The notes: a model not told the origin generated them from the sequence alone. Shown: positions 27,614-38,922, counted from the stretch's first letter. The stretch: DNA of 64,000 bases from Lactococcus paracarnosus (GCF_006770285.1 NZ_CP017195.1:1488001-1552000), one strand, 5' to 3'. Numbers and translations: made by a program.

Positions 27614-27627
27614 TGTAAACGCTATCA
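27614..27627. promoter_or_regulatory. Perfect cre (CcpA) site in front of the lipase module
   Basis: TGTAAACGCTATCA matches TGWAANCGNTNWCA at every position. It begins about 18 nt downstream of the -10 box, so CcpA bound here would block initiation or early elongation. Confidence 0.8.
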
Positions 27628-27644
27628 TTTTAAATGATATATTC

Positions 27645-27673
27645 ATTCTATTTTATTTTATGGCATTTGTCAA
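27645..27673 (-). promoter_or_regulatory. Promoter of the lipase module
   Basis: On the minus strand TTGACA (27673-27668), exactly 17 nt, TAGAAT (27650-27645). Leads into the four-gene unit ending at 25205. Confidence 0.8.
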
Positions 27674-27884
27674 AAAATTAAAATACGTCGACTTCAATGC
27701 TACTTAAAAGAGAATCATGGTATGGAAGAAATGACTATTTTAAAACTAGAAAAGACCCTCCTTTTGGAAAGTCTCTATGCTGCGGTGCCATCAAAGTAAG
27801 ATACCCTAGTACATGCCCATTTCTCAAATCAAGACATGATTTGCCGTTTTCTTAGCATCGTATAACCGTAGATTATACGGCATC
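27674..27884. other. Gene-free stretch
   Basis: Nothing convincing is encoded here. A hairpin AGACCCTCC-TTTT-GGAAAGTCT at 27753-27774 could be a weak minus-strand terminator. A palindromic CGTATAA/TTATACG pair lies at about 27858-27878. Confidence 0.5.
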
Positions 27885-27919
27885 ATAAAAAGGAAAGTGG
27901 CCAATACCAGCTTTCCTTT
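27885..27919 (-). terminator. Terminator after alaS
   Basis: On the minus strand AAAGGAAAG pairs with CTTTCCTTT across a 13-nt loop (inner TGG/CCA), followed by TTTTT-like tail. The 127 nt between it and the alaS stop hold no recognisable gene. Confidence 0.7.
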
Positions 27920-28046
27920 CATCATTTCTTATCGTTCTTTACAAATAACTAGTCTAGTCGTCTGCTGTTTTTTTGCGTGAACCTTCTATATCTGTCATCT
28001 TGAGACACTGATATGATTCATTCTATACCACATCGCTAATCCCTAC

Positions 28047-30662
28047 TTAAAGATTGGCACCGACTTGTTGGAGTAATTCAGAAATACCTGCAGGGTTTGT
28101 TCCGCCAGCCATTGCCATATCTGGTTTACCGCCACCACGACCATCAATAAATGGTGCCAGCGCTTTGACCAGATTTCCTGCCTTAATATCGCCATTTTGA
28201 CTAGCTACTAATAGATTCGCTTTTTCACCTATTTGAGCAACAAGTACTAAGACATCTGAACTATTCTTTTGTTTCCAAATATCCGCTAAACTGCGAAGTG
28301 CTCCAGCATCTTTGGCTGTTACTTTTTCAGCAATATAAGACACACCATTTGCTGTTTTCACGTTTTGGAAGACTTCATCTGATTGAGCTGAAGCCATTTT
28401 AGCAGACAGACTCTCAAGATTTTTTTGTGCCTCTTTAAGGTCTGCTTGCAAGTTTTCTACCTTAGCAACCGTTTGTGACGCTTGCGGAGATTTGACTAAG
28501 CCTTGAATATCTTTTAAAATTGCTTCCTGATCTTTAAAGGCTTCAAATGCTTTTTGACCTGTCAAGGCGATAATACGACGCGTACCAGATCCGATACCTT
28601 CTTCTTTAATAATCTTGAATAGGCCGATTTCACTGGTATTACCAACGTGAGTCCCACCACACAGTTCAACTGAGTAGTCGCCAATCGTTACCACACGTAC
28701 TGTCTTACCATATTTCTCACCAAAGAGGGCTAGCGCACCCATTTCTTTCGCAGTCGCGACATCTGTTTCGACTGTTAAGACATCAATAGCGTTCCAGATT
28801 TCTTCATTCACTTGACGTTCTATTTCAGTCAGCTCATCAGCAGTAACAGCTGAGAAATGTGTGAAGTCAAATCGTAAGAAGTCAACTTCATTTAATGAGC
28901 CTGCTTGGGTCGCATGATTACCTAAAATAGTGTGCAGCGCGGCGTGAAGTAAATGTGTTGCTGTATGATTTTTAATCACACTATTGCGACGCTTAAGATC
29001 AATAGCTAGCGTATACGTTTCATTTTCAAACAGTTCAGTCACGATCTCAACAGTATGCAAAGGTTGACCATTTGGCGCCTTTTGAACATCCGTCACTGTC
29101 GCCACAACAACACCTGCTTGGTCCATGATCACACCATGGTCAGCTACTTGTCCACCCATTTCAGCATAAAATGGTGTTTCAGCAAAGACAACTTGTGCTA
29201 GTCCCTTAGCCGTTTTAACTCGCTTATCATCTTGGACGATAGCTGTTAAAGGTGATGTCAATTTTTGCGCTGTATATGAAAATTCAGATGTGTCAGTCAA
29301 GGCTGTCAATACTTCTGACTGCTTGTTCATAGAGCCACCTTTTACAACAGCAGCTCTTGCCCGTTCTTGTTGGGCTTTCATCGCCGCTTCAAAACCAGCG
29401 TGGTCAATTTTAAAGCCAGCATCTTCTGCCAATTCTTCAGTCAATTCAACTGGGAAACCATAGGTATCATAGAGCTTAAAGATGTCTGCACCATCAAGTA
29501 TTGCTTGATTTTCAGACTTGAGTTTGGTAATGACTTCATCAAATAATTTACTACCTGCATCGATTGTCCGAGCAAACGTTTCTTCTTCACGCGTGACGAT
29601 TTTCTCGATAAACTCACGTTTTTCCAAGACTTCTGGATAGTAAGATTGCATGATATCACCAACAACCTTAACTAATTTATACAAGAAAGTATCAGTAATA
29701 CCAAGTTTACGACCATGCATCACGGCACGACGCAAGAGACGACGTAAGACATACCCTCGTCCTTCATTACCTGGTAAAGCGCCATCACCGATAGCAAATG
29801 AGAGCGAGCGAATATGATCTGCGATTACTTTGAAACTCATGTTATCACCATAAGGATCATACGTTTTACCAGATAGTTGCTCAATTTGACGGATAATTGG
29901 CATGAATAAATCTGTTTCAAAGTTGGTATGTGCGCCTTGAATAACTGCAACCATACGCTCTAGTCCCATGCCCGTATCAATATTTTTATGTGGTAGTTCT
30001 TCATATTCACTACGTGGCACACTTGGATTGGCATTAAATTGGCTTAATACGATATTCCAAATTTCAATATAGCGGTCATTTTCGATATCCTCAGCCAGTA
30101 ACTTAAGACCGATATTTTCTGGATCAAATGCCTCACCTCGGTCAAAGAAAATCTCTGTATCAGGACCACTTGGGCCTGCACCGATCTCCCAGAAGTTGTC
30201 TTCGATCGGAATCAAGTGATCCGGAGATACCCCAACTTCAATCCAACGATTATAAGAATCCATGTCGGCAGGATAATAAGTCATATAGAGTTTCTCTACT
30301 GGAAACTCAAACCACTCAGAACTTGTTAATAATTCAAAGCCCCATTCGATTGCTTCCTTACGGAAATAATCACCGATAGAGAAATTCCCTAGCATTTCAA
30401 ACATGGTATGGTGACGTGCAGTTTTCCCTACATTTTCAATATCATTCGTTCTAATCGCTTTTTGAGCATTGGTAATCCGTGGATTTTCAGGGATTACAGA
30501 GCCATCAAAATATTTTTTAAGCGTCGCTACACCTGAGTTAATCCAAAGCAAAGTTGGATCATTCACTGGCACTAAACTAACAGACGGTTCAATTACATGT
30601 CCTTTTGATTTGAAAAAATCAAGGAACATTTGGCGTACTTCTTGTGAGGTCATTTTTTTCAT
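28047..30662 (-). CDS. alaS: Alanyl-tRNA synthetase
   Basis: Synthetase of 871 residues charging tRNA-Ala. Class II N-terminal core ([19 protein letters not shown], motif with [20 protein letters not shown]), editing domain with [11 protein letters not shown] and CGGTHVGNT zinc ligands, and the C-terminal DHHA1 domain with [14 protein letters not shown]. Full length. It is the second gene of a T-box-controlled unit, 29 nt after the LURP-one gene. Confidence 0.97.
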   Translation of the reverse strand: MKKMTSQEVRQMFLDFFKSKGHVIEPSVSLVPVNDPTLLWINSGVATLKKYFDGSVIPENPRITNAQKAIRTNDIENVGKTARHHTMFEMLGNFSIGDYFRKEAIEWGFELLTSSEWFEFPVEKLYMTYYPADMDSYNRWIEVGVSPDHLIPIEDNFWEIGAGPSGPDTEIFFDRGEAFDPENIGLKLLAEDIENDRYIEIWNIVLSQFNANPSVPRSEYEELPHKNIDTGMGLERMVAVIQGAHTNFETDLFMPIIRQIEQLSGKTYDPYGDNMSFKVIADHIRSLSFAIGDGALPGNEGRGYVLRRLLRRAVMHGRKLGITDTFLYKLVKVVGDIMQSYYPEVLEKREFIEKIVTREEETFARTIDAGSKLFDEVITKLKSENQAILDGADIFKLYDTYGFPVELTEELAEDAGFKIDHAGFEAAMKAQQERARAAVVKGGSMNKQSEVLTALTDTSEFSYTAQKLTSPLTAIVQDDKRVKTAKGLAQVVFAETPFYAEMGGQVADHGVIMDQAGVVVATVTDVQKAPNGQPLHTVEIVTELFENETYTLAIDLKRRNSVIKNHTATHLLHAALHTILGNHATQAGSLNEVDFLRFDFTHFSAVTADELTEIERQVNEEIWNAIDVLTVETDVATAKEMGALALFGEKYGKTVRVVTIGDYSVELCGGTHVGNTSEIGLFKIIKEEGIGSGTRRIIALTGQKAFEAFKDQEAILKDIQGLVKSPQASQTVAKVENLQADLKEAQKNLESLSAKMASAQSDEVFQNVKTANGVSYIAEKVTAKDAGALRSLADIWKQKNSSDVLVLVAQIGEKANLLVASQNGDIKAGNLVKALAPFIDGRGGGKPDMAMAGGTNPAGISELLQQVGANL

Positions 30663-30691
30663 ATTAATTTTTTCTAACTGCTTTCTATTTT

Positions 30692-31189
30692 TTAAGTTGC
30701 TGAGGAACCAGACGCATGTGATTCTTGTTCCTTGACATAATCTATGGCAATGACTAATGAGATGACAATATCGGCGTATCTATCATCATATATATCGATG
30801 TTGTAGGTTGAAGTAAGCTTAAACCATTCTTGGGAAATTTGGGCCACAACGACATTATTTTTTATCAGGTCAAAATTCATATCCCAAAAATTACCTTGAA
30901 CATCGAGTCCTAAATCTTCGATATGGTACCTAGGTTTAAACAAAGTGAATGCTTTATCGATTCTAAATCCACTACCATCCGAAAGCGAGACATCAAATTT
31001 TGGTAAAAACTGAAACATGACTTTTGTAATTTTCGACACTTGTGTGCCATCTGGTTTATTAACTGTAAAGTACTTAGGTATCTTAAAAAAACTACCTGCT
31101 ACAGAATAGGCCGGATTACCAAAACTATCTTTAATCTCAAATTTACCACCAAGTGACCATAATTTCTGTTTGATGTGATAACTCGTCAT
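30692..31189 (-). CDS. LURP-one-related (LOR/YxjI) family protein
   Basis: Protein of 165 residues with the tubby-like LOR fold pattern: [28 protein letters not shown] and [19 protein letters not shown]. Function unknown in bacteria; a membrane-lipid or scaffold role has been proposed for the fold. I place the start at 31189 (MTSYHIKQ) after AGGGGGGA; the frame upstream runs through the T-box leader and is not coding. Confidence 0.85.
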   Translation of the reverse strand: MTSYHIKQKLWSLGGKFEIKDSFGNPAYSVAGSFFKIPKYFTVNKPDGTQVSKITKVMFQFLPKFDVSLSDGSGFRIDKAFTLFKPRYHIEDLGLDVQGNFWDMNFDLIKNNVVVAQISQEWFKLTSTYNIDIYDDRYADIVISLVIAIDYVKEQESHASGSSAT

Positions 31190-31229
31190 AGCATCCCCCC
31201 TGATCGCTAACATGTGAATGTTTTTACAA

Positions 31230-31400
31230 TATAAAAAGAAAAACTCTATCGCAAGCAAGGGGCGCAAAAACGCGGTACCACCCTCATTCACGATAAAGCA
31301 TCGTCTCTCTTTGTTTGATAACGCAGGTATCATCTGCCTATAAGCACCAATCAAGTATGACAGCTTTCACCACCGCTATCTCTCTGTTTCACTTGACTAT
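31230..31400 (-). promoter_or_regulatory. T-box riboswitch leader for the LOR-alaS unit
   Basis: The minus strand holds the T-box core GAGGGTGGTACCGCG (31285-31271), which pairs with the NCCA end of uncharged tRNA, followed by a GC-rich stretch and T-rich tail. Upstream are AGAGAG and a GGTGGTGAAA loop, and base pairing of GTCAAGT (31397-31391) with ACTTGAT (31356-31350). GCT at 31345-31343 is a candidate alanine specifier, consistent with alaS downstream; the exact fold is not resolved. The leader starts only a few bases after the prsA stop. Confidence 0.85.
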
Positions 31401-31401
31401 T

Positions 31402-32310
31402 TTATTTTTTTGCCTTTGAACTATCTGATGTTGACTCAAAAGCTGCAAATGTGTTAGAAAATTCTTTAGGTTTCACTTTTACATTGTAATCTTTTAAGTA
31501 TTTTGTAATGATACTATTTACAAACTGTGTATCATTTTGCTTACTAGTTGTAATGACTGCTTTAAGTTCTTTTTTATATTTCTTCCAGTCAGTTCCTTTA
31601 TCAGCATTTTTCACCATCTTCACAACGTAGAAAGAAGATGCGCCTGTTTGAGGATCCATAACTGAGATAGGTTCAGCAGATACTTCACCATCTTTTAGTT
31701 TAAATGCAGCAGTCATCACTTCTTTTGGTACTGACGTGCTGGCTGAATCAAATTTCAAGTCACCTTTTTGTTCTTTAGCTGCCTTATCAAAGTCATCTGG
31801 TGATTTTTGTGCATCAGCAATTTTTGCTTTTGCGTCATCTGCTGATTTCTCAGGTAAGATTAAGGCAGATACTTCTGGATGATATGTTTCAAACGCTGAT
31901 TTGTAAGCATCATCAGTGAATTTGATCTTATCGACAACTGCTGCTTTTAACAAGAGTTGTGAGCGAATTGAATCTTTATAAGAGCTTTCTGTATAGCCAG
32001 CTTGTTGTAAAGCAGATGCAAAGTTCGTACCAAGTGATGCTTTTTGTGTATCAAACTCTTTGGCAACTTCTTTATCTGACACTTTTTTACCAAATTCTTT
32101 TTCAAAAATTTTATTAAATGTCATATTTTGCAACAATGTTGATGCCCCTGTTGTCGGATACTCTTTTGTCTGTGTATAAAGATCAGTAACACGAATCGTA
32201 TCACCCTTCATCGTCACAATATCGCTATTCGCGTCATTTTTCCCACAAGAAGCAAGTGTCACAACCGTAAGTCCTGTTGCAACAACAACACCCAATTTTT
32301 TAAAATTCAA
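31402..32310 (-). CDS. prsA: Foldase PrsA lipoprotein
   Basis: Lipoprotein of 302 residues that helps exported proteins fold at the outer face of the membrane. Signal peptide with lipobox LASC, lipidated Cys22. The middle carries a parvulin-type domain (about residues 135-235) that lacks several usual catalytic motifs, as in lactococcal and streptococcal PrsA/PpmA. Lys-rich C-terminus. Conserved neighbour of the pepF-coiA block. Confidence 0.93.
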   Translation of the reverse strand: MNFKKLGVVVATGLTVVTLASCGKNDANSDIVTMKGDTIRVTDLYTQTKEYPTTGASTLLQNMTFNKIFEKEFGKKVSDKEVAKEFDTQKASLGTNFASALQQAGYTESSYKDSIRSQLLLKAAVVDKIKFTDDAYKSAFETYHPEVSALILPEKSADDAKAKIADAQKSPDDFDKAAKEQKGDLKFDSASTSVPKEVMTAAFKLKDGEVSAEPISVMDPQTGASSFYVVKMVKNADKGTDWKKYKKELKAVITTSKQNDTQFVNSIITKYLKDYNVKVKPKEFSNTFAAFESTSDSSKAKK

Positions 32311-32411
32311 TTTTTATCTTACCTTTCAAGTTTGTTCTTGTTATTTATCTTTCATAGACATATAACAATAACCAACTCTATTATATCATAATTCCTTGAA
32401 TAAACCTTAAC

Positions 32412-33152
32412 TCAACTTAAGTCAACGTCCTCAGCATCTTTACGGATCATCAATATCCCATCTCCAAGTGGGACTAGTGTTGCTGTCAAGTTTGGATTGT
32501 TCAGTGTTGCAGCAAATAACTTATGTAAGCCACGATAGATACCACGTTGGTTTCGCTTGACATCTGCTATCGGTTTTGCCACATCTCCACCTTGGAAGAC
32601 ATCATCAATCACAACACTACCACCTACTGATAAGCGATTCAGTATCTCAGGTAGAAAGACGATGTATTTAGATTTAGCAGAGTCCATAAATGCGAAATCA
32701 TAGGTGTCAGGCAAGCCTGATAGGACATCAATAGCATCACCTTCGATTAAGGTAATCTGCTCAGCTAAATCATACTGCTTGAAGTTCTCTCTTGCTAGCG
32801 CTGCCATCTCAGGATTTCGCTCGATCGTGGTCACCGTTGCCTTCGGCGCTGATTGTGCCATCAAAAGGGCAGAAAAACCGATTGCTGTCCCAACTTCTAA
32901 GATACTTTTAGGCTGTAAGGCGCTTAGCAAAAACTGGAAATAGACAACTGTTTCATGTGGAATGATGGGTACATTTTCATCATGTGCAAACTGTTCCATT
33001 TCCCCTAAGAAACCTATCAGTTGCTTTTGTTCATGTCTCATAAAGTCAACAATTTCTTGTTTAACGACTGGTCGACGCATATTATGATTAGAATACTGAT
33101 TATAGGATTTGACACTGGTTGCATCATGTTCTGAGTTACTTATTGTTTCCAT
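32412..33152 (-). CDS. SAM-dependent O-methyltransferase (class I)
   Basis: Protein of 246 residues of the small-molecule/tRNA O-methyltransferase family: SAM motif ILEVGTAIGFSALLMA near residue 88, acidic loop TTIERNPEMA, and FAFMDSAKSKYIVFLPEIL with GGSVVIDDVFQGG. The closest described activity in Gram-positives is 5-methoxyuridine formation in tRNA (TrmR), but substrate is not proved here. It follows pepF immediately. Confidence 0.88.
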   Translation of the reverse strand: METISNSEHDATSVKSYNQYSNHNMRRPVVKQEIVDFMRHEQKQLIGFLGEMEQFAHDENVPIIPHETVVYFQFLLSALQPKSILEVGTAIGFSALLMAQSAPKATVTTIERNPEMAALARENFKQYDLAEQITLIEGDAIDVLSGLPDTYDFAFMDSAKSKYIVFLPEILNRLSVGGSVVIDDVFQGGDVAKPIADVKRNQRGIYRGLHKLFAATLNNPNLTATLVPLGDGILMIRKDAEDVDLS

Positions 33153-34955
33153 CTAAATTTGTTCACCTTTTTTGACAATCGTTTCTAGTTCAATCAAGCG
33201 TTTTTCAAACACCTTAAAGGCATCAGTCAAATAGTCTGATGAGGTCATATCAACGCCTGCTTTAGCAATCACTGCTAAAGGATAGTCTGAAGCACCGGCA
33301 CGCAGGTAATCCAAGTAATCGGCTCTATCTTGCTCACTACCAGTTATTATTTTATCTGCTAATGCAGATGCTGCCGCAAATCCTGTGGCATATTGGAAAA
33401 CATAGTAATTATAGTAAAAATGAGGTATTCTCGCCCATTCGTACTGGATTTCTGGATTTTCTTGTGCAGAAAGACCATAATACTTTTCATTTAGCTCAGC
33501 ATATAAAGTATTTAAATAGGCACTTGTGAGTACTGTGCCTGCTGCATCAGCCTCATGGATTGCATGTTCAAACTCCGCAAACTGTGTTTGTCTAAAGACG
33601 GTTCCTCTAAACCCATCCAAAAAATGGTTGAGAATTGCAAATCTGGTTTGCACATCCGTCACTTCATTTAGTAAGGTCTCGGTCAAGATGTTTTCGTTTG
33701 TCGTCGACGCAATTTCCGCAAGGAAAATACTGTAGTCTCCGTACACATAAGGCTGACTTTCACGTGTGAAACTACTATGCATACTATGCCCCATCTCATG
33801 GACGAGTGTAAATAGATTATCTAGTGTATCCTGCCAGTTAAGTAACATAAAGGCATTTGTATCATAAGACCCACCTGAGTAGGCACCTGATCGTTTCCCT
33901 TTGTTTTCTTGTACATCAATCCAGTTTTCTTTGAAACTACGTTTGACCTTATCCAGATAGTCTTGTCCCAAAATAGCTAGTGTGTCCTGTGTCTTGATCA
34001 CCGCTGCTTCATAGGTAAACTTATAATCCGTTTTGGACAATGGGGCATACACATCATACATTTTAAGATCATCAATACCAAGCACGTCCTGACGTAATTT
34101 GATATAGCGATGTAATAAAGGCAGATGGGCATTTACGGTATCAACCAAGGTATCGTAGACAGCTTCTGGAATATGATGACTAGACATGGCAGCTTGACGA
34201 GCAGAGGCATAATGCCGTGTCTTAGCAGTGAAATTTTGTGCTTTTACATTCGTTTGTAGGGTCTTTGCATAAGTATGCTGATATTGGGCGTAAACACTGT
34301 ATAGCGCTTCATAGGCTGCCTGTCTCACCTCACGCTTAGGTGATTCCATTAGCGATATATAGTTGCCATGTGATAACTGTATTTCCTGTCCTGTGTCATC
34401 TTGGACCATCGGAAATACAATATCTGTGTTATCCAAGACTTCAAAAGTCTCAGCACCTGCACCAAATACTTCTGAAATCCCTGCTAAAATAACTTCTTCT
34501 GCACTGGATAAGACATGCTGTTTTTTTTCAAATAGCTGAGCAAAAAAATGTCCATAAGCCTGCAGTTTTGGTTTATCAATATTAAATTGGGCAAACTGTT
34601 CTTGGGATAGACTCATAAATTCTGGTTCGTAAAATGCAAATGCTTCACTGAATTTTGCATATAATCCTGTTACCTTGGCTTGGTATTCCTGATAAAGACT
34701 GACGGTCGTGTCTTGATCATTTTTCATAGACGCATACACATAAAGTTTTTCAACACGTTGCATCAAAGCTAATTCTAACTCAGTAATCGTAAGCAAAGTC
34801 TCAGCAGAATCGATCAATGTCCCAGATAATTTAGGCACGTCATCTATTTCACTTAACACACGCGTAAGTTCTGCTTCAAATAAGCTATCGGTCTCAAAAA
34901 TTGTCGTTAAATCCCATTTATAGGCATCTGATATCTCATCACGTTTTTTTACCAT
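33153..34955 (-). CDS. pepF: Oligoendopeptidase F
   Basis: Cytosolic zinc metallopeptidase of 600 residues (M3 family). The HEMGHSMHS zinc-binding motif is near residue 385, with the third ligand in AEIASTTNE. Cleaves peptides of 7-17 residues. The stop is directly followed by the methyltransferase start, so the genes are coupled. Part of coiA-pepF-methyltransferase-prsA, a conserved streptococcal order. Confidence 0.95.
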   Translation of the reverse strand: MVKKRDEISDAYKWDLTTIFETDSLFEAELTRVLSEIDDVPKLSGTLIDSAETLLTITELELALMQRVEKLYVYASMKNDQDTTVSLYQEYQAKVTGLYAKFSEAFAFYEPEFMSLSQEQFAQFNIDKPKLQAYGHFFAQLFEKKQHVLSSAEEVILAGISEVFGAGAETFEVLDNTDIVFPMVQDDTGQEIQLSHGNYISLMESPKREVRQAAYEALYSVYAQYQHTYAKTLQTNVKAQNFTAKTRHYASARQAAMSSHHIPEAVYDTLVDTVNAHLPLLHRYIKLRQDVLGIDDLKMYDVYAPLSKTDYKFTYEAAVIKTQDTLAILGQDYLDKVKRSFKENWIDVQENKGKRSGAYSGGSYDTNAFMLLNWQDTLDNLFTLVHEMGHSMHSSFTRESQPYVYGDYSIFLAEIASTTNENILTETLLNEVTDVQTRFAILNHFLDGFRGTVFRQTQFAEFEHAIHEADAAGTVLTSAYLNTLYAELNEKYYGLSAQENPEIQYEWARIPHFYYNYYVFQYATGFAAASALADKIITGSEQDRADYLDYLRAGASDYPLAVIAKAGVDMTSSDYLTDAFKVFEKRLIELETIVKKGEQI

Positions 34956-35057
34956 TTGTTACTCCTTTTGCTAATCTTTTCCTACTATTTTAACACAAAA
35001 GCAGACCAGATACACCGTTTCTTGATGACACTGATCCCTTTTATATCATGTAGTCTA

Positions 35058-36041
35058 TCAAGATGGTTGATAAAAGGCGCTATAGACGCGCGGGGGATAG
35101 ACGATAGCACATGGCTTGGTCTGATGATAGCTTATAAAATGATGGTAATAAGACCTGACATCTTGGGTAAGTTGGCAATAATCTGGTAAGTTTAAACCTT
35201 CAAACTGATAAGTTAACCTATTTAGGCCTACAGGAAATATGACGTTAGATAAATTCCCCAAGTTTAATAGATTTTGCCCATTTCTATAATATATCTCTTG
35301 CACTTTCAACCACTTGGGATGCTTATAATAGAGTTGTCGGGCAATATAATGGCTGATATCTTGTGATAACTGAACCTTTAAACTTTTTGACACCCCTTTA
35401 AAAGGGGTTCTTAGTACATCAAGTAGCTTATCAGATCCAAAAGCAAACGTCTTGACCAGATAATGGAGTTTTCCTGTCAAATCTTGGTGTATCAGGTAAT
35501 TCAGCCGGATTTGTTTGGCTTTTAAATCCAATTCCCAATAATAAAAACCAGCCGATTCTGAAAAGTATAGAAAATGCTGTTTCAGTTCTGACAAGTAATC
35601 TCCCAGCCATAGAGCTTCTCCCATCAGCCATAAAACAGTATAGCCATTCCGATGGTAACTGTTGGTCCTTTCTCGTAAGCGTTTGACAGATAGGGAACTA
35701 CACTGAATTTCAACTGCTATGCTAGCGTTGATTAACAAATCAGGTCTTTGCTGTATCTTTTGTAAAAACTGTTCAACTTGCACTGTTTCCGTCTCTGAAA
35801 ACCAGTGATATAATGCTTTTTTTAAGGAAAGATGCTGGTAACTCTCATGTTCTGAGGCATACTGACATGTGCCCGTACTAACATGTGCAAAGTGTGGTGC
35901 TCTAACAGACCCATGTTTCAAATAGACTTGTCCCTTACATGCTGGACAACTGAACTGTTGCGCTTTCAAATCCTTTATTTTCAATCGGTCAATGTCTAAT
36001 AAATTCAGTATTTGTCTATCTTTATTTATCGCTACTAGCAT
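35058..36041 (-). CDS. coiA: Competence protein CoiA
   Basis: Protein of 327 residues needed for recombination of incoming DNA during natural transformation. N-terminal zinc-ribbon-like part (CPACKGQVYLKHG, APHFAH) is followed by a restriction-endonuclease-like core: RPDLLIN and VEIQCSS give the D-ExQ catalytic pattern. Strong GGAGGTGAT ribosome site. The upstream gene's terminator ends only 22 nt before the ATG, leaving little space for a promoter. Confidence 0.9.
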   Translation of the reverse strand: MLVAINKDRQILNLLDIDRLKIKDLKAQQFSCPACKGQVYLKHGSVRAPHFAHVSTGTCQYASEHESYQHLSLKKALYHWFSETETVQVEQFLQKIQQRPDLLINASIAVEIQCSSLSVKRLRERTNSYHRNGYTVLWLMGEALWLGDYLSELKQHFLYFSESAGFYYWELDLKAKQIRLNYLIHQDLTGKLHYLVKTFAFGSDKLLDVLRTPFKGVSKSLKVQLSQDISHYIARQLYYKHPKWLKVQEIYYRNGQNLLNLGNLSNVIFPVGLNRLTYQFEGLNLPDYCQLTQDVRSYYHHFISYHQTKPCAIVYPPRVYSAFYQPS

Positions 36042-36063
36042 ATCACCTCCTCATATCTATACG

Positions 36064-36090
36064 AAAAAAAACGACGAGTTGCGCGTCGTT
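36064..36090 (-). terminator. Terminator after the Gfo/Idh gene, next to coiA
   Basis: On the minus strand AACGACG, 7-nt loop, CGTCGTT, then T residues to 36064. Confidence 0.8.
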
Positions 36091-36141
36091 CTCTTCAATA
36101 TAGATGCAGCATGCTACTAACTGTTGATTTTATTAGACAGA

Positions 36142-37113
36142 CTAGATTTTATAGATCGTCCATGATTGGTACAAGGCATCCATCACACCAACGCCAGATA
36201 GCGTCATCTCATCAGTCATGATTGGACTTGCTACCTCTCCAGCTAAAATCAGCTGATTCACATGTTGCACTTCATAAACAAAATCACTTTCAAATGGGGC
36301 ATCGAGATGGCGGATAACTTGCCCACCCAAATCGTAAATTGCGGCTGATTTAGCGCGCCAAAACTCAGGAATAACTACTTTCCCTTTCGTCCCTTGAATC
36401 GTCATAACTTTATCAAGACCTACTTTTGTCGTTAAGAAAATATCAGCAAGGACGCCATTATCCAATTTCAGTAGCACTTTAGCCTGACTATCAGACTCAC
36501 CTGAGACCATATCTGAAATTCCTGAGTATTCCCTTACCTTAGCATCAAAAATATACTGTAAATAACTCAAGGCATAGGGCAGCATAAAATGAACCGTGCC
36601 TCCGCCTGCATCAAGGTCCTTAAACCAGCTAATATGATCAATACTTGCATAGGCTGTGACACTATTTACAGATAGTATGTCCCCAATTTCATCTGACTGC
36701 ACAACTGATTTAATCAGGTCCGTAAGCGGTAAAAAGACTGATTTTTGTGCTTCCATCAAGAAAAGGTGCTGACGTTTTGCAATGGCAAATAAGGTTTCAG
36801 CCTCTGCCAATGTCAGCGTAAACGGTTTTTCGAGTAAAACATGTTTACCTGCTAACAAGGCTTTCTTTGCCTCAGAAAAATGTCCTTTATTGTAGGTTGC
36901 GATATAAATCACATCCACTTCAGCATCCCCATAGAGCGCATCATGACTGCCATAAGCTTTGGCAATCCCATAGTCAGACGCAAATTTTTGCGCAGCCTCA
37001 AGTGTCCGACTTGATATCGCAACCACTTCACCCGTACCGCTCAAGCGAACACCTTCAATAAATCTTGGGACGACTTGAGCAGTTGAGACGATACCATATT
37101 TTATTTTTTTCAT
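36142..37113 (-). CDS. Gfo/Idh/MocA-family oxidoreductase
   Basis: NAD(P)-dependent oxidoreductase of 323 residues: Rossmann N-terminus (YGIVSTAQVVPRFIEGV), DVIYIATYNKGHF, and the EKPFTLTLAEAE segment with the family's active Lys. The C-terminal half is the substrate domain. Such enzymes act on sugars, inositols or dihydrodiols. No sugar gene is adjacent, so the substrate is open. Confidence 0.87.
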   Translation of the reverse strand: MKKIKYGIVSTAQVVPRFIEGVRLSGTGEVVAISSRTLEAAQKFASDYGIAKAYGSHDALYGDAEVDVIYIATYNKGHFSEAKKALLAGKHVLLEKPFTLTLAEAETLFAIAKRQHLFLMEAQKSVFLPLTDLIKSVVQSDEIGDILSVNSVTAYASIDHISWFKDLDAGGGTVHFMLPYALSYLQYIFDAKVREYSGISDMVSGESDSQAKVLLKLDNGVLADIFLTTKVGLDKVMTIQGTKGKVVIPEFWRAKSAAIYDLGGQVIRHLDAPFESDFVYEVQHVNQLILAGEVASPIMTDEMTLSGVGVMDALYQSWTIYKI

Positions 37114-37219
37114 AGTTTATTATACCAAATTAAGCTAGCTAACCGACATAATAGGATTCATTAGCACTAGTCATCTAAAGAGATAAGCCAATTATTTAAA
37201 ACTTGAGGCCAGCTAATGC

Positions 37220-38890
37220 TTAGAATAGTCCTGAAATATTTCCTAAATTATCAACATCCATATTCAAGGCAGCAGGTTTTTTTGGCAACCCAGGCATGGT
37301 CATGATATCCCCTGTCAAGGCAACGATGAAGCCTGCACCTAGTTTAGGAACAAGCTCACGAATCGTGATGTCAAATCCTTCTGGTGCACCTAAAAGCGTT
37401 GGATCATCTGAAAAACTATATTGTGTTTTTGCCATACAGATGGGTAAGTTCAACCACCCCTGTTTTTCAAAGGCTGTCATTTGCGTTTGTGCCTTTTTAC
37501 TGAATGAAACAGACGCCCCCCCATAGATTTTGGTCACAATGGCTTTTATCTTTTCTGGAATTGAATCGTTCAGTGCATATAGATAGTTAAAGTCGCTTGC
37601 TTTGCGAGTTGCAGCAACAACTTTTTCAGCTAAATCAAGGCCACCCGCACCACCCTTAGCCCAGACTTGAGTTAAAGAAAAGGCAACTTGTTTCGTCACT
37701 AAAAGATCAGTCAAGGCCTGAATTTCAGCTGCTGTATCTGTCACAAACTCATTGATGGCCACAACAACTGGTAAACCATACTGCTGTATATTATCAATGT
37801 GGCGATTGAGATTAGCAAAACCAACTTGTAAGGCTGTGATATTTTCTGCTTCAAGATCAGTTTTGGCAAGGCCACCATGCATTTTTAAGGCACGAACTGT
37901 GGCCACAATCACAACTGCATCAGGGTGCTTAGCCAATTCACGTGTCTTAATATCTAAAAATTTTTCACCACCTAAATCCGCACCAAAACCTGCCTCCGTC
38001 ACCGTAAAATCAGCTGCTTTTAAGGCAGCCTTTGTCGCTAAGACACTATTACACCCATGGGCAATATTAGCAAATGGGCCACCATGAATAAAGGCTGGTG
38101 TCCCCTCTATTGTTTGTACAAGATTTGGCTTCAAGGCATCTTTTAACAAGGCAGTAATCGCCCCTGCTATCTCCAAATCACCAACTGTTACCGGCTCACG
38201 GTCATACGTGTAGCCAACGACAATCTTCGCTAAGCGTGCTTTCAGGTTATCTAGTGACGTTGCTAAACAGAAAACCGCCATAATCTCACTAGCGACTGTG
38301 ATATCAAATCCATCTTCCCGTGGGACACCATTAACTGGCGACCCTAATCCACCAATAATTTGACGAAGTTGGCGATCGTTCAAATCAACGACACGTTTCC
38401 AAATAATACGGCGCGGATCAATATTTAACTCATTTCCTTGATGAATGTGATTGTCTAATAGTGCGGCAATCGCATTATTAGCAGTCGTAATCGCATGCAA
38501 GTCACCAGTAAAATGGAGATTGATATCTTCCATCGGTAAAACCTGCGCATAACCACCACCAGCTGCACCCCCCTTGACACCCATGACTGGTCCTAGAGAT
38601 GGTTCACGTAAGGCAATCATCGCTTGATGGCCAAGCTGGTTCAAGGCATCTCCCAAGCCAATCGTTACAGTCGATTTCCCTTCTCCGGCAGGTGTTGGAT
38701 TAATGGCTGTCACTAAGATTAATTTACCGTCATCATGCTTTTCCAACTCATTAAGACCAGCAAAGGTAATTTTTGCCTTATAGTTACCATACTGCTCTAT
38801 CGCATCACTAGCTATGCCAGCTTTAGCTGCGATCTCAGTAATAACCCGCATAGGTGATGCTTGTGCGATTTCAATATCAGATTTTACCAC
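37220..38890 (-). CDS. fhs: Formate-tetrahydrofolate ligase
   Basis: Enzyme of 556 residues making 10-formyl-THF from formate, THF and ATP for purine and formyl-Met synthesis. ATP loop [18 protein letters not shown] near residue 67, with [21 protein letters not shown] following. Start is GTG at 38890 after GGGGAG. A PurBox-type element upstream indicates control by PurR. Confidence 0.96.
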   Translation of the reverse strand: MVKSDIEIAQASPMRVITEIAAKAGIASDAIEQYGNYKAKITFAGLNELEKHDDGKLILVTAINPTPAGEGKSTVTIGLGDALNQLGHQAMIALREPSLGPVMGVKGGAAGGGYAQVLPMEDINLHFTGDLHAITTANNAIAALLDNHIHQGNELNIDPRRIIWKRVVDLNDRQLRQIIGGLGSPVNGVPREDGFDITVASEIMAVFCLATSLDNLKARLAKIVVGYTYDREPVTVGDLEIAGAITALLKDALKPNLVQTIEGTPAFIHGGPFANIAHGCNSVLATKAALKAADFTVTEAGFGADLGGEKFLDIKTRELAKHPDAVVIVATVRALKMHGGLAKTDLEAENITALQVGFANLNRHIDNIQQYGLPVVVAINEFVTDTAAEIQALTDLLVTKQVAFSLTQVWAKGGAGGLDLAEKVVAATRKASDFNYLYALNDSIPEKIKAIVTKIYGGASVSFSKKAQTQMTAFEKQGWLNLPICMAKTQYSFSDDPTLLGAPEGFDITIRELVPKLGAGFIVALTGDIMTMPGLPKKPAALNMDVDNLGNISGLF

Positions 38891-38922
38891 AATAACTCCC
38901 CAATTCTTTATAATTACTTCAT

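Noticed and set aside
27722-27799. A 25-codon plus-strand frame starting MEEMTILK
   Set aside because: No clear ribosome site, and half of it is a hairpin better explained as a minus-strand terminator.
31190-31354. N-terminal extension of the LOR protein
   Set aside because: This stretch is the T-box leader; the ATG at 31189 has a strong ribosome site.
36052-36064. TTCGTATAG before coiA as a ComX box
   Set aside because: Does not match TACGAATA in the needed orientation.
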